The translations under genes and the position numbers were made by a program. A stretch of 64,000 nt of DNA from NCBI GenBank assembly GCA_964557955.1, contig CAZLCS010000034.1, positions 1 to 64,000 on the forward strand, in the 5' to 3' direction. Below, piece after piece: positions 17,726 through 25,611 of this stretch (the stretch's first letter is position 1; each line of letters opens with the position of its first letter). This stretch comes from JALOOX01 sp964557955. Its GTDB lineage: Bacteria; Desulfobacterota; Syntrophobacteria; Syntrophobacterales; Syntrophobacteraceae. Under the pieces are notes generated by a model, which worked only from the letters and a program-made list of their open reading frames with translations, made no database searches and was not told where the DNA came from.

Positions 17726-20119
17726 TCAGGCCCGAGCCAGCAGAGCCCGCGTAGCCCAAGTCGTCCCAAGGCCGGTCACCGGGTCGAGCTGGACTTCAGC
17801 GATGGAGTTGATGTTGACTCCTTTGTCCTTGATGTACTCGTCGTAGGCCTTATGCCCCATCCCCTGTGCGGCATAGACCACACCGGGCCGTGCCCCTGGC
17901 GACAGGTGAACCCGCACCGTAAGCTCTCCTTGAGGCGTCTTGACTTTGGCCCTGTCCCCTTCGTTGATTCCCAGTGGCTGGGCCGTTTTCGGATTGACCT
18001 GCACAAGAAGGTCGTTGCCTTTGAGCAGGGTATCCGGGAGCATCTTGGTCAGGAACGGAGGGTTGGGCAGATACTGGCTGGCCAGCGACTGGATCTCATA
18101 GGCAACGAGGAGAAGCGGGAAGTCTGCCTCGGAGCCGGATGGCACGAGGGGGGAGTAATGGGGAAGAAAGATCGTGTCCTCCGCTGCGTCGATTCCCGTG
18201 GCCTGAAGTTTCTGGCACGCCAGCTCCAGCTTACCCGATGAAGTCGCAAAATCCTTCGAAAGATCAGCGGGCGCATCATACCAGCAGGCTCCAGCCACCA
18301 GTTTCTTCCAAAGATCCGCGCCGCCGCTGAAATTCGCCTTCAGAGTCTCTCCGGCCTTCAGCTTTCCGATCTCGACATCTGCGCCCTCGGAGACAGCACC
18401 TTTGCCGGATGCCGCCAGCCCCTCAACCCGCGCCTTCAGGTAGCTTTGATAATCGGACCAGGGAAGAGCCTCCTGTATGCTCCCCCCCAGACCCTTGGCC
18501 ATTGAGAGCACGACATCCCCCGTATGGCGAGTCTCGGTCGGGGGCGAGAGAATGGGGGCCGACACGGCATAGTAGCGATACGGTGCGCCGGGAATGCCCA
18601 TCACATCATCATAGCACTCCAGCGCGGTCGGAGCAGGCAGGATCCAATCGGCCATCAGTGCAGTCTCGTCCATGAAGGAGGAAAAGGAGACCAGCGTGTT
18701 GATCTTGGTGAGGGCAGACTCAAAGAGCTGGGGCTCGAGGAGGCTGTAGGCCGGATTGCATTCGTGAACCCACAGCATTTCAATGGGATAAGTCCCACCT
18801 TTGACCACCGCGTCCAGAAACGGGTAAATGGCATTGCCCGCTATGAGCGCCGGCTTGTCCTGAGCCAGATCCAATCGCGGTTTCTGCAGGCTCGACTGTG
18901 CATCGGCATCCAGTTCCACCTCCGGCATCGGGGCCAGAGGGATTCCCGGCTGAAGCGTCATCAACCCGTTGGCTTTGAGATTTCCCTTGAGCACATTCAG
19001 CGCCATGAACGCCAGATCATGATAGACGTTGTTCGGTTGGCTCGAACTGCCGCTGCCCCAAAGCGCCAACGCGTCCTTGTGAATGGCGAACTCCTTGGCG
19101 ATCTCGCGAATCACGGAACCATCCAAGCCGGTGATTCCTGCCATCTGCTCGGGGGAGCACGCCGCCAGCACATACGACTTGAACCCCTTTCTGGCCTTTC
19201 CCTGAGCATCCGTCCAGTCCTCGAACCCGAAAACGTAGTTGTTCACGAAATCCGCGTCATAGGCTTTGTCTTTGATGAGCACATGGGCGACAGCCAAGGC
19301 CAGGGCAGCTTCCGAACCCGGCGCGACAGCGATCCATTTGTCCGCCTTTGCCGCTGTCATAGAGCAGTACGACTCGATCTGTATCAGCCTGCTGGAACCC
19401 TCCTGGCGCCACTGGGAATAGGTGCCCTGACTGCGCGAAAAAGACTCGCGCCCCTCAAGGAGACTGGCGCCGAAGCTCAGGACATAGGATGCGCGCTCAA
19501 GAGCAAAAGCAGGCGCCGAAGCTCGCCCCGTCATCAGACTCGAAGCCAGCACCAGACTGTCCGAATGGTCAGGCATCTTGAAAAGATTGGGCGATCCGCA
19601 GCTTTTGAAGAACTGGGCCCAAAGGACGGCCATGCTGCTCGACCGGTTCGAAATGATCCCGGCAAGCGAGTTGGCCCGCTTCTCCGTGTGGAGTCGACTC
19701 AGCTTGCCTCCGATCTCCTTCAGGGCCTCATCCCAGGTTACGGGCTGGAATCCGGCCGCTTCGCCGCGCTTTTTGGTTTGCTTGAGAGGCTGCATGATTC
19801 GGTAGGGCGCATACAGGAACTGCAGGCCGGCGGCCCCGAGGGCGCAAATGCCGCCTCGACTCACGGGGTGGGAAGGGTTCCCTTCGATCAGGATGCCGCG
19901 TTTCCGGTCGACCAGCCTGGCTTGAATTCCGCACCCACCGTCACAAAGAGTGCAAATGGACGGCACTTTCGTGATTTCACCCCTTTGGGGAGACGGTCGC
20001 CACCCCCAGTTCTGAGACCAAATGGCTGAGTCGTCCGCCAGTTTCCACGGCAACGGAGTGACCAGTGTCCCGCTAATGGCGCCCGCAGCAAATAGAAATG
20101 CTCTCCTGCTGAAACTCAT
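17726..20119 (-). CDS. qrcB: Menaquinone reductase Qrc, molybdopterin-oxidoreductase-like subunit
   Basis: 797-residue member of the complex iron-sulfur molybdoenzyme fold. The N terminus has a twin-arginine signal (SRRAFLF followed by a hydrophobic stretch), so it is exported folded. A [4Fe-4S] ligand set CTLCDGGC with a fourth Cys in GGICALG lies near residues 56-95. The rest follows the family through the C-terminal dinucleotide-type domain (KTPQGELTVRVHLSPGARPG). In the characterised Desulfovibrio Qrc this subunit carries no molybdenum, so it is an electron-transfer scaffold, not a catalytic Mo enzyme. It starts 73 bp after qrcA with a GAGAGGA ribosome site. Confidence 0.93.
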   Translation of the reverse strand: MSFSRRAFLFAAGAISGTLVTPLPWKLADDSAIWSQNWGWRPSPQRGEITKVPSICTLCDGGCGIQARLVDRKRGILIEGNPSHPVSRGGICALGAAGLQFLYAPYRIMQPLKQTKKRGEAAGFQPVTWDEALKEIGGKLSRLHTEKRANSLAGIISNRSSSMAVLWAQFFKSCGSPNLFKMPDHSDSLVLASSLMTGRASAPAFALERASYVLSFGASLLEGRESFSRSQGTYSQWRQEGSSRLIQIESYCSMTAAKADKWIAVAPGSEAALALAVAHVLIKDKAYDADFVNNYVFGFEDWTDAQGKARKGFKSYVLAACSPEQMAGITGLDGSVIREIAKEFAIHKDALALWGSGSSSQPNNVYHDLAFMALNVLKGNLKANGLMTLQPGIPLAPMPEVELDADAQSSLQKPRLDLAQDKPALIAGNAIYPFLDAVVKGGTYPIEMLWVHECNPAYSLLEPQLFESALTKINTLVSFSSFMDETALMADWILPAPTALECYDDVMGIPGAPYRYYAVSAPILSPPTETRHTGDVVLSMAKGLGGSIQEALPWSDYQSYLKARVEGLAASGKGAVSEGADVEIGKLKAGETLKANFSGGADLWKKLVAGACWYDAPADLSKDFATSSGKLELACQKLQATGIDAAEDTIFLPHYSPLVPSGSEADFPLLLVAYEIQSLASQYLPNPPFLTKMLPDTLLKGNDLLVQVNPKTAQPLGINEGDRAKVKTPQGELTVRVHLSPGARPGVVYAAQGMGHKAYDEYIKDKGVNINSIAEVQLDPVTGLGTTWATRALLARA

Positions 20120-20192
20120 GAATGCATCCTCTCGTCCAAGCCGCTCTCAAGCCCATTCTTCGAGGTTTTTCCCAAAAGGCCCGGTCCCCTGA

Positions 20193-20756
20193 CTATTTAT
20201 GGCAAATCTCGCAGTTGTTGCTCGCGTTCTGCTCGGCATGGCACTTCTCACAAACATCCATCTTCATGGTCGATTTGCTGTAGCCAGTCAGACGATTCTC
20301 CCTGTATGGAGGATTCTTCTGTTCGTTGGTGATGTCACGATGGCATTGAACACATTCAACGCCCTTGGCTTTGTGAGGTGCATGAGAAAAGTGGACGTTG
20401 TCGGGCTGGTAGGCATAGACCAGCCAGGGGATTTCCTTTTCATTCTGGATGTATTCTTCGACGAGCAGTTTCTCGTCGGGGCTTTCCGTCATGGGGGATT
20501 CATGGCACTCCTGGCATTTGGCAACCTTGGGAATCCCCGTGTAGGTTCCGTCTTCCCGAAAGGCATGACAGTCCTCACATCCGCTCCCCTGATGATCGGG
20601 AAGTGCGTGACTGAAATTCAGCGGCTGGCTCTTCTGCGAATAGAGCAATTCAGGGAAAACCACCCACCCCAGAACCAGGGCCACGGCGAAACCCGCCAAG
20701 AAAATCAACACCCCGATACTGCTCTTGCCCGATGATCCCTTGCTGTTCTCTCTCAT
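20193..20756 (-). CDS. qrcA: Menaquinone reductase Qrc, multihaem cytochrome c subunit
   Basis: Membrane-anchored multihaem cytochrome c (187 aa) that accepts electrons from periplasmic type I cytochrome c3. A single N-terminal helix (about residues 15-36) anchors it; the periplasmic part contains five CxxCH motifs (CEDCH, CQECH, CVQCH, CEKCH, CEICH), the last almost at the C terminus. Several unpaired His (NFSHALPDH, HFSHAPH) can serve as distal ligands. ATG 20756 is chosen so that the anchor begins near the N terminus; the ribosome site is weak. First gene of the cluster. Confidence 0.92.
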   Translation of the reverse strand: MRENSKGSSGKSSIGVLIFLAGFAVALVLGWVVFPELLYSQKSQPLNFSHALPDHQGSGCEDCHAFREDGTYTGIPKVAKCQECHESPMTESPDEKLLVEEYIQNEKEIPWLVYAYQPDNVHFSHAPHKAKGVECVQCHRDITNEQKNPPYRENRLTGYSKSTMKMDVCEKCHAEQNASNNCEICHK

Positions 20757-20875
20757 AGGAAAGGCCTCAACCGTTCTTGATGCGCGACGGGGAAACCGAC
20801 GCGTCAAAACTGGGTTTCATGAAAGACCGCATCCAACATGTCACATGAAGACCACTGATTTCACAAGACAACCCT

Positions 20876-20903
20876 ATTAAACGTTAGAGAATGATCCTGT
20901 CAA
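20876..20903 (-). promoter_or_regulatory. Sigma70-type promoter candidate for qrcABCD
   Basis: On the minus strand a perfect -35 box TTGACA (20898-20903) is followed after 16 bp by TTTAAT (20876-20881), a five-of-six match to the -10 box. Transcription would start near 20869 and give a leader of about 113 nt before qrcA. Confidence 0.55.
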
Positions 20904-20968
20904 GCAAAATGAACCTATCGAAATTGTTGAGATTAAGGGCATATCATCGCACAAGAAGCCGGGTCCTT

Positions 20969-20986
20969 TTGTGATCCGGATCACAA
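20969..20986. promoter_or_regulatory. CRP/FNR/HcpR-type operator palindrome upstream of qrcA
   Basis: TTGTGATCCGGATCACAA is a perfect 18-bp palindrome matching the TGTGA-N6-TCACA architecture of CRP-family regulators, including HcpR, reported to control sulfate-reduction and stress genes in this lineage. It lies about 108 bp upstream of the inferred qrc transcription start and about 150 bp upstream of the divergent hydrolase gene, so it could serve either. Confidence 0.6.
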
Positions 20987-21081
20987 GGTCGCCCGATCGA
21001 CACGCTCAATTGTCGCATCCTCGCTTTTCGCATCCACTCACCTGTTGATTAACGTTCACGCATTTGTCAAATAGGAGCATT

Positions 21082-21101
21082 CCGCCTCCGTGGGGAGGCG
21101 G
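21082..21101. other. GC-rich hairpin before the EEP hydrolase gene
   Basis: CCGCCTCC-GTGG-GGAGGCGG forms an 8-bp stem with a 4-nt loop, ending about 35 nt before the chosen start at 21137. It could be a 5'-UTR structure or an operator; it lacks a T-tract. Confidence 0.4.
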
Positions 21102-21136
21102 ACCGCCGGGTGATGAGCGATAGAGGGGAGCCAGCC

Positions 21137-21907
21137 ATGCGTATCATGACTTTCAATTTGCGCTTCGATAACGAACGGGACGGAGAGAACCGCTGGAGAA
21201 ACCGGCGTCGGTTGGTCACGGAGATCGTTCACAAGCACGCTCCAGCCATTCTCGGCACCCAGGAGGGAACGCCGGTGCAGCTGGATTACCTCCAATGCCA
21301 TCTTCGAGGTTACAGAATGTTGACCGGTATGCGTCCGGCCGAGGACGAAAGCTGCCAGTATCCCACCCTATTCTACAGAGAGGATGCGTTTCGCAGCGTT
21401 GAGAACGGTGAATTCTGGCTGTCGACCACCCCTCAAGTGCACCGCAGCAAGAATTGGGACAGTGCCTTCCCGAGAATGATGAGCTATGGAATCCTGGAGG
21501 ATCTCGAGGTGCGGCGTGAGCTGATCTTGATGGTGACTCATCTGGACCACATCGGGCCAGCGGCGCGCCTGGAGCAGGCTCGCCTGATCCGGAACTGGAG
21601 GAGCAGCCGACATCTGCCCTGTATCCTCATGGGGGATTTCAATGCTGAACCTGGGTCCGATGTCCACAGACTTCTGACGGAGGAGCAAACCGGGTGGGCC
21701 GACAGCTGGATCCAGCTCAAAAAATCGGAGGGGGTCGAGAGCATGACGCATCACGACTTTGGCGGGAATGCGGGGAAGTTTCGAATGGATTGGATATTGC
21801 ACACCCACGAATTCCGCAGTCTGGCTGCTTATATTGTCCGTGACCACGTCGATGGGCGCTATCCTTCGGACCACTTCCCTTACGTGGTTGACCTGGAGTG
21901 GAGGTGA
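21137..21907 (+). CDS. Endonuclease/exonuclease/phosphatase-family hydrolase
   Basis: 256-residue EEP (DNase I-like) domain protein. The metal and catalytic signatures are present in order: MTFNLRFD, GTQEG (metal-binding Glu), TKxx-type strand at LMVTHLDH, LMGDFNAEP (Asp-x-Asn), and PSDHFPYVVDLEW (Asp-His) at the C terminus. Such proteins cleave phosphodiesters in nucleic acids, phosphoinositides or sphingomyelin; the substrate is unknown. No signal peptide is visible, so it is likely cytosolic. ATG 21137 follows GAGGGGAG. The nitrilase gene follows after about 95 bp in the same direction. Confidence 0.85.
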   Translation: MRIMTFNLRFDNERDGENRWRNRRRLVTEIVHKHAPAILGTQEGTPVQLDYLQCHLRGYRMLTGMRPAEDESCQYPTLFYREDAFRSVENGEFWLSTTPQVHRSKNWDSAFPRMMSYGILEDLEVRRELILMVTHLDHIGPAARLEQARLIRNWRSSRHLPCILMGDFNAEPGSDVHRLLTEEQTGWADSWIQLKKSEGVESMTHHDFGGNAGKFRMDWILHTHEFRSLAAYIVRDHVDGRYPSDHFPYVVDLEWR

Positions 21908-22003
21908 GCGGCACCAGCAAGATCTGTATTCGGGTCTCGGTGAAATGGCTTCCGCAGCGTTTCCTGCCTGCAATCAACCGTGTGGAAAGATCCTGGAGTG
22001 ATG

Positions 22004-22813
22004 ATGAAAGACAACCTGCGCATAGCTCTCGTACAGCCGAAACCTTATCCCGCTTTCGACGATCCCCGGAATCTCGGACATGCCCTTCAACTGCTGGAAC
22101 GGTGCAAAGGGGAAGCTCTGGACGTCATCTGTCTTCCGGAATATTTCCCGTACCAGGGCGATCTGGAGCTGGGGCAGGCCGCCCGGCATCTGAATGCCTA
22201 CATTGTGGCTGGCCTCGTGGAGGAAGAGGGAGGCAAGCTCTACAATACGGCCACCGTTTTTGACCGACTGGGGCAAATGTTGGGAAGGCAGCGGAAGCGC
22301 AATGTCGGGGCCTTGGAGAGAGACCAGATGGGCATATCGCCAGGGGATGGGTTTTTCCGTGCCTTTGCCACGGACTTCGGGAAGATCGGAGTGCCCGTCT
22401 GCATCGACCTCTGGGGGCAGCCCGAGGCGGCCAGACAGCTTGTGGACCAGGGAGTGGATATCATCTTCAACATCAGCATATTTCCAATCCTCAGGGGGCA
22501 CTGGCGAACAGGAGCCCTTGTGCGCGCCTTCGATAATTTCACGCCCGTTATCGGGGTGAACACGGCCGAATACAACGCTCTCGTGAGTGGCAAAAGAGTC
22601 CATCAGCACGGGGGGGGGAGTTTCGTGATCCAGCCACCGCGTCTCATCGACAAGGACGATTTCCGGCGATGGTTCCGAAGCCTGGATTCGATTCAGGAAT
22701 GGATCAAGGTTGAGCTTGATGGGTTGGAGCGCGTCCAACTGGTGGAAGTGCACCTGGGAACAGTCAGGCGCTTCAGGCGGGAATTCTGGGGACGCTTCGG
22801 CTTTCAGAGGTAA
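22004..22813 (+). CDS. Carbon-nitrogen hydrolase (nitrilase superfamily)
   Basis: 269-residue amidase-type hydrolase. The catalytic triad is visible: Glu in CLPEYFPYQG, Lys in the QRKRN region, and Cys in GVPVCIDLWG. A second conserved segment is DIIFNISIFP. Members hydrolyse amides such as omega-amides, carbamoyl compounds or N-acyl groups; the subfamily cannot be read by eye. Two tandem ATGs follow CTGGAGTG; the second is used for spacing. It is likely co-transcribed with the EEP hydrolase, but the two activities do not suggest one pathway. Confidence 0.83.
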   Translation: MKDNLRIALVQPKPYPAFDDPRNLGHALQLLERCKGEALDVICLPEYFPYQGDLELGQAARHLNAYIVAGLVEEEGGKLYNTATVFDRLGQMLGRQRKRNVGALERDQMGISPGDGFFRAFATDFGKIGVPVCIDLWGQPEAARQLVDQGVDIIFNISIFPILRGHWRTGALVRAFDNFTPVIGVNTAEYNALVSGKRVHQHGGGSFVIQPPRLIDKDDFRRWFRSLDSIQEWIKVELDGLERVQLVEVHLGTVRRFRREFWGRFGFQR

Positions 22814-22858
22814 CGCTGTAGAGGTCCGATCACCGTGGCAGCGCGCGGGGAATTGCTG

Positions 22859-22879
22859 GACCGCCCGTTGCAGGCGGTC
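22859..22879. terminator. Hairpin between convergent genes
   Basis: GACCGCC (22859-22865) pairs with GGCGGTC (22873-22879) around a 7-nt loop, shortly after the nitrilase stop and facing a minus-strand gene. No T-run follows, so rho-independent activity is uncertain. Confidence 0.5.
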
Positions 22880-22913
22880 TCTCAGCGTTCCAGCGATGTG
22901 TAAGGACTTATAA

Positions 22914-23105
22914 TTACTGTCGCGGACCCCTTCTGACTCGCACGTAAACCGGGACCAGCTGCAGTTGCCTCCGCTCCGGATGTATCAGGTCAGCGACTTT
23001 TGTGGCGATCCTGTCGAGCACTGGAGCGCAGAAGTCTTCCATGGCTCGCAGACCTCTCACAACCCGCCGTGAAAATGAGCTTTTCCTGTTGGCTCTGGCA
23101 TTCAT
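22914..23105 (-). CDS. Small basic hypothetical protein after cheW
   Basis: 63-residue frame beginning 7 nt after the cheW stop. The protein is Arg-rich (SRRVVRGLRAMED, HPERRQLQL) with no motif I recognise. The ribosome site is poor (AAAGG about 15 nt upstream), so translation would rely on coupling to cheW. It may be a chance frame. Confidence 0.35.
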   Translation of the reverse strand: MNARANRKSSFSRRVVRGLRAMEDFCAPVLDRIATKVADLIHPERRQLQLVPVYVRVRRGPRQ

Positions 23106-23112
23106 GATTTTT

Positions 23113-23625
23113 TCAGGCTACCTTTTCAAGACTTGAGATTTCGTCGTCGCTCAGCACTTTGTCGATATCCAGAAGGATCTTCACCGAACCGCCGAGCTTT
23201 GCCATTCCGAGGATATAATCTGTGTTCAGTTTGGAGCCGAAAGCAGGAGTGTCCTCGATTTCGGAACCCTTGATGTTGAGGACTTCAGACACAGAATCGA
23301 CGACGATGCCTGTCTGGATCTGTCCCGAACTGGTCTGGACCTCGACGACGATGATGCAGGTGCGCTCCGTATAGTCAGCCGTCTCCATGCCGAATCTTGA
23401 TCGAAGGTCCATCACGGGGATGACCCGCCCTCGGAGATTCACCACACCTTTGACGTAGCTCGGGGTTTGGGGTACGGGGGTGATCGGCATCATGCCGATG
23501 ATCTCTTTGACTTTGAGAATTCCGATTCCGTATTCCTCCCGGTCCAGAAAGAAGCTGAGATATTTGCCCTCACGGTCACCGGCCCTGCTGTCTATCTGCT
23601 TGTTGAGCTGCTGCATCTTTTCCAT
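23113..23625 (-). CDS. cheW: CheW-like chemotaxis adaptor
   Basis: CheW-domain protein (170 aa) that couples chemoreceptors to CheA, or the equivalent in another CheA pathway. A short N-terminal helix (MQQLNKQIDSRAGD) precedes the domain, which runs from YLSFFLDREEYGIGILKVKEII through VVNLRGRVIPVMDLR (family hallmark) to ILGMAKLGGSVKILLDIDKVL. It is a full-length single CheW fold. TGGAGAG precedes tandem ATGs. No CheA, receptor or flagellar gene is nearby, so the partner system is elsewhere. Confidence 0.9.
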   Translation of the reverse strand: MEKMQQLNKQIDSRAGDREGKYLSFFLDREEYGIGILKVKEIIGMMPITPVPQTPSYVKGVVNLRGRVIPVMDLRSRFGMETADYTERTCIIVVEVQTSSGQIQTGIVVDSVSEVLNIKGSEIEDTPAFGSKLNTDYILGMAKLGGSVKILLDIDKVLSDDEISSLEKVA

Positions 23626-23915
23626 CATGACTCTCCATCTTATCACCGGTTGTAATGGAATGGACTTCGAACCATTCCCTTTTGCTGCATTCGGGTGTGC
23701 GGTTTTGGAACTGGCATCTTGCCTGACGCTTTTACTTATCGGTGCCTTGGCAGTGCGCCTTTAATGGAAGAACAGCTGTAAAGGGGGCCTGATTGCACTT
23801 TTCTGGCGATTTCGAGGGACTTCAGGGATTCGAAGCAGAAAGGCCGGCATGGCTCCGATTTCGATGCCAATAGCCATATCGGGGGAGTAGCGAACGACAG
23901 CCGGTGTGGCGCGGG

Positions 23916-24629
23916 TCAGCCTCTTCTGGTTATGTGGAGGAAATTCCTCAGGATCTGGGCCGAGGCTGCGTCTTGCCCCGCCCCACGATGACGGGCAAAT
24001 GCCACTTGGATCTCTGCTGCTCCGGGGTCAGGGGCAGCCCAGGACGCCACGATGGATTCATCAACTTCCGGGTGGAATTGGATGCCGTAAGCGTTCAACC
24101 CGATTCTGAATGCCTGATGCGGACAGCCGCGAGAAGCGGCCAGGAGAACGGCACTTTCCGGGGCGAGAATCGAATCGCTGTGCCACTGAAAGACTGAAAA
24201 GCGTTCCGGAAGACCAGCGAAGAGAGGGTCCTGCCGCCCCTCCCCGCTGAGGATGATGTCGTGAAGACCCTTTTCACCATGGGTGAGGTAGCGGACCTGC
24301 CCCCCCGCGACCTCTGCCAGAAGCTGTCCGCCCAGGCAGATGCCCAGCACCGGTAGACCGGAGTCCAGCGCCTCCTTGATGAGACGCTTGACCTTGGTGA
24401 GAAAGGGGAAGCGCTCGGTTTCCCAGGTACTCATGGCTCCACCCAGCACCACGAGACCGGCCGCGCCCGCGATACCGCCGCACGTCTCGCCTCCGTGTAT
24501 CCTGAGCGTTCGGGCGCTCTGGGCCTCCCGGCGCAGCAGAGATTCCAAGATCCCGAGCGGAACCTGCGGATCGTTTTCAATGATCAGAAGCAAGCCTTCC
24601 TGCCCCTTTTTGAGAGGTGAAGCGGTCAA
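23916..24629 (-). CDS. Class I glutamine amidotransferase-like protein
   Basis: 237-residue stand-alone glutaminase domain related to GMP synthase N-terminal domains. The catalytic Cys lies in LGICLGGQLLAE, with His and Glu in GIQFHPEVDE. VVLGGAMSTWE near residue 60 is typical of the small GuaA-like amidotransferases often annotated as gamma-glutamyl-type hydrolases. Ammonia could be passed to an unknown synthetase, or the enzyme may hydrolyse gamma-glutamyl compounds. The start is a TTG and is uncertain; a second TTG about 12 codons later follows AGGAAGG. Confidence 0.82.
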   Translation of the reverse strand: MTASPLKKGQEGLLLIIENDPQVPLGILESLLRREAQSARTLRIHGGETCGGIAGAAGLVVLGGAMSTWETERFPFLTKVKRLIKEALDSGLPVLGICLGGQLLAEVAGGQVRYLTHGEKGLHDIILSGEGRQDPLFAGLPERFSVFQWHSDSILAPESAVLLAASRGCPHQAFRIGLNAYGIQFHPEVDESIVASWAAPDPGAAEIQVAFARHRGAGQDAASAQILRNFLHITRRG

Positions 24630-24780
24630 ATGTACGGGCGGGCTTCATGCCCGTCCTTCCTTGCTTTAAGTGAAGTGTGAACCGCTCAGTCAGCTTCCGG
24701 CACGTTCCATGATTTCCAGGGTGCTGACCTTTCAGATCGAAGCAAACCCAAACATTGTGCCCCTGCCGTAAGGGGATAGC

Positions 24781-25236
24781 TCATGCTTTCCGCTGCAGCC
24801 AGACCTCCCAGTGGTAGAGCTTGGGAAAATAGAGAACCATCGCCAGGATGGAGAACAATCCCAGGATGTAGAAATCCTTCCGGTCGCCTGTGAAGAGGAA
24901 CAGCACCAGTCCCAGTATGGCCGGTATCTCAGCGATGGCGTAGACAACGATGTTCGCGATCCTGAGCCTGTTCAGCAGTGTGTCGAGGGGGTCATCGGGC
25001 TCCCGTCTCATAATCGAGGTTCTGGCTGCTCGTATGATGACGAACGCCAATACGCCCCCGAGAATGAAATAGTCCTTATAGCCTTCCACCTTCTCGGGAC
25101 CATAACCGCTGAATGATTCGACCTGGTGGATAAAGAATTCGACGATGCCTGCATAGAACGCCAGTCCGGCCATCATAGCCAATGCAATGAGCTTTGCTTC
25201 CCGGTAAACCCTGGCCAGCTCGGTTGATCCGTTCAT
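24781..25236 (-). CDS. Four-helix membrane protein of unknown function
   Basis: 151-residue protein with hydrophobic helices near residues 17-37, 55-72, 95-115 and 120-138. A charged cytoplasmic loop between helices 2 and 3 reads TSIMRREPDDPLDTLLNRLR. No enzymatic or transport motif is visible. It may be transcribed with the amidotransferase gene downstream, from which it is separated by about 150 bp containing small hairpins. Confidence 0.65.
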   Translation of the reverse strand: MNGSTELARVYREAKLIALAMMAGLAFYAGIVEFFIHQVESFSGYGPEKVEGYKDYFILGGVLAFVIIRAARTSIMRREPDDPLDTLLNRLRIANIVVYAIAEIPAILGLVLFLFTGDRKDFYILGLFSILAMVLYFPKLYHWEVWLQRKA

Positions 25237-25611
25237 TCTCTCCTCCCGGTATGTTCTGCGATCTGTTCAATTGCATGATGCCCCGTGGGCGCAACGCCTG
25301 CTTGAGATTGCCCCCATCACCTTGTTCATCTTTCCAATCAAAGGCTTTGGGGTCGATCCGTAATGCACACCTCCGTTCATAGAAGATTTTCCCGATGCCG
25401 TCCATCTTCTTGCCGGCTGACTCCGTCTCTGCGAGCTTGCCCTTGCCGAGCACGAGGATTGAGACATCCCAGCCGGCCCGGCCTGGAGAACCATCGAAGC
25501 TGAGGTTGCAGGTGCTTTTACATTAGGCCAGCGCCCGGATCAAATGCTATCCTGAAGCTGCTCTTCTCAACAAAGATGGGGTCGCTGCAACATATGGAGG
25601 ATTGATATCTC
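25237..25611. other. Intergenic region upstream of radA
   Basis: About 375 bp between divergent genes, expected to hold both promoters. Minus-strand frames here have no convincing starts or recognisable domains. No promoter could be picked with confidence. Confidence 0.4.

Noticed and set aside
18524..20029. 501-codon plus-strand open frame
   Set aside because: Antisense to qrcB and without any recognisable domain.
24640..24662. GGGCGGGCTTCATGCCCGTCC as another copy of the dispersed palindrome
   Set aside because: It is a short hairpin without the AAACCCC core of the two related elements.
25076..25453. 125-codon minus-strand frame upstream of radA
   Set aside because: It overlaps the four-helix protein gene in another frame and shows no domain or ribosome site.
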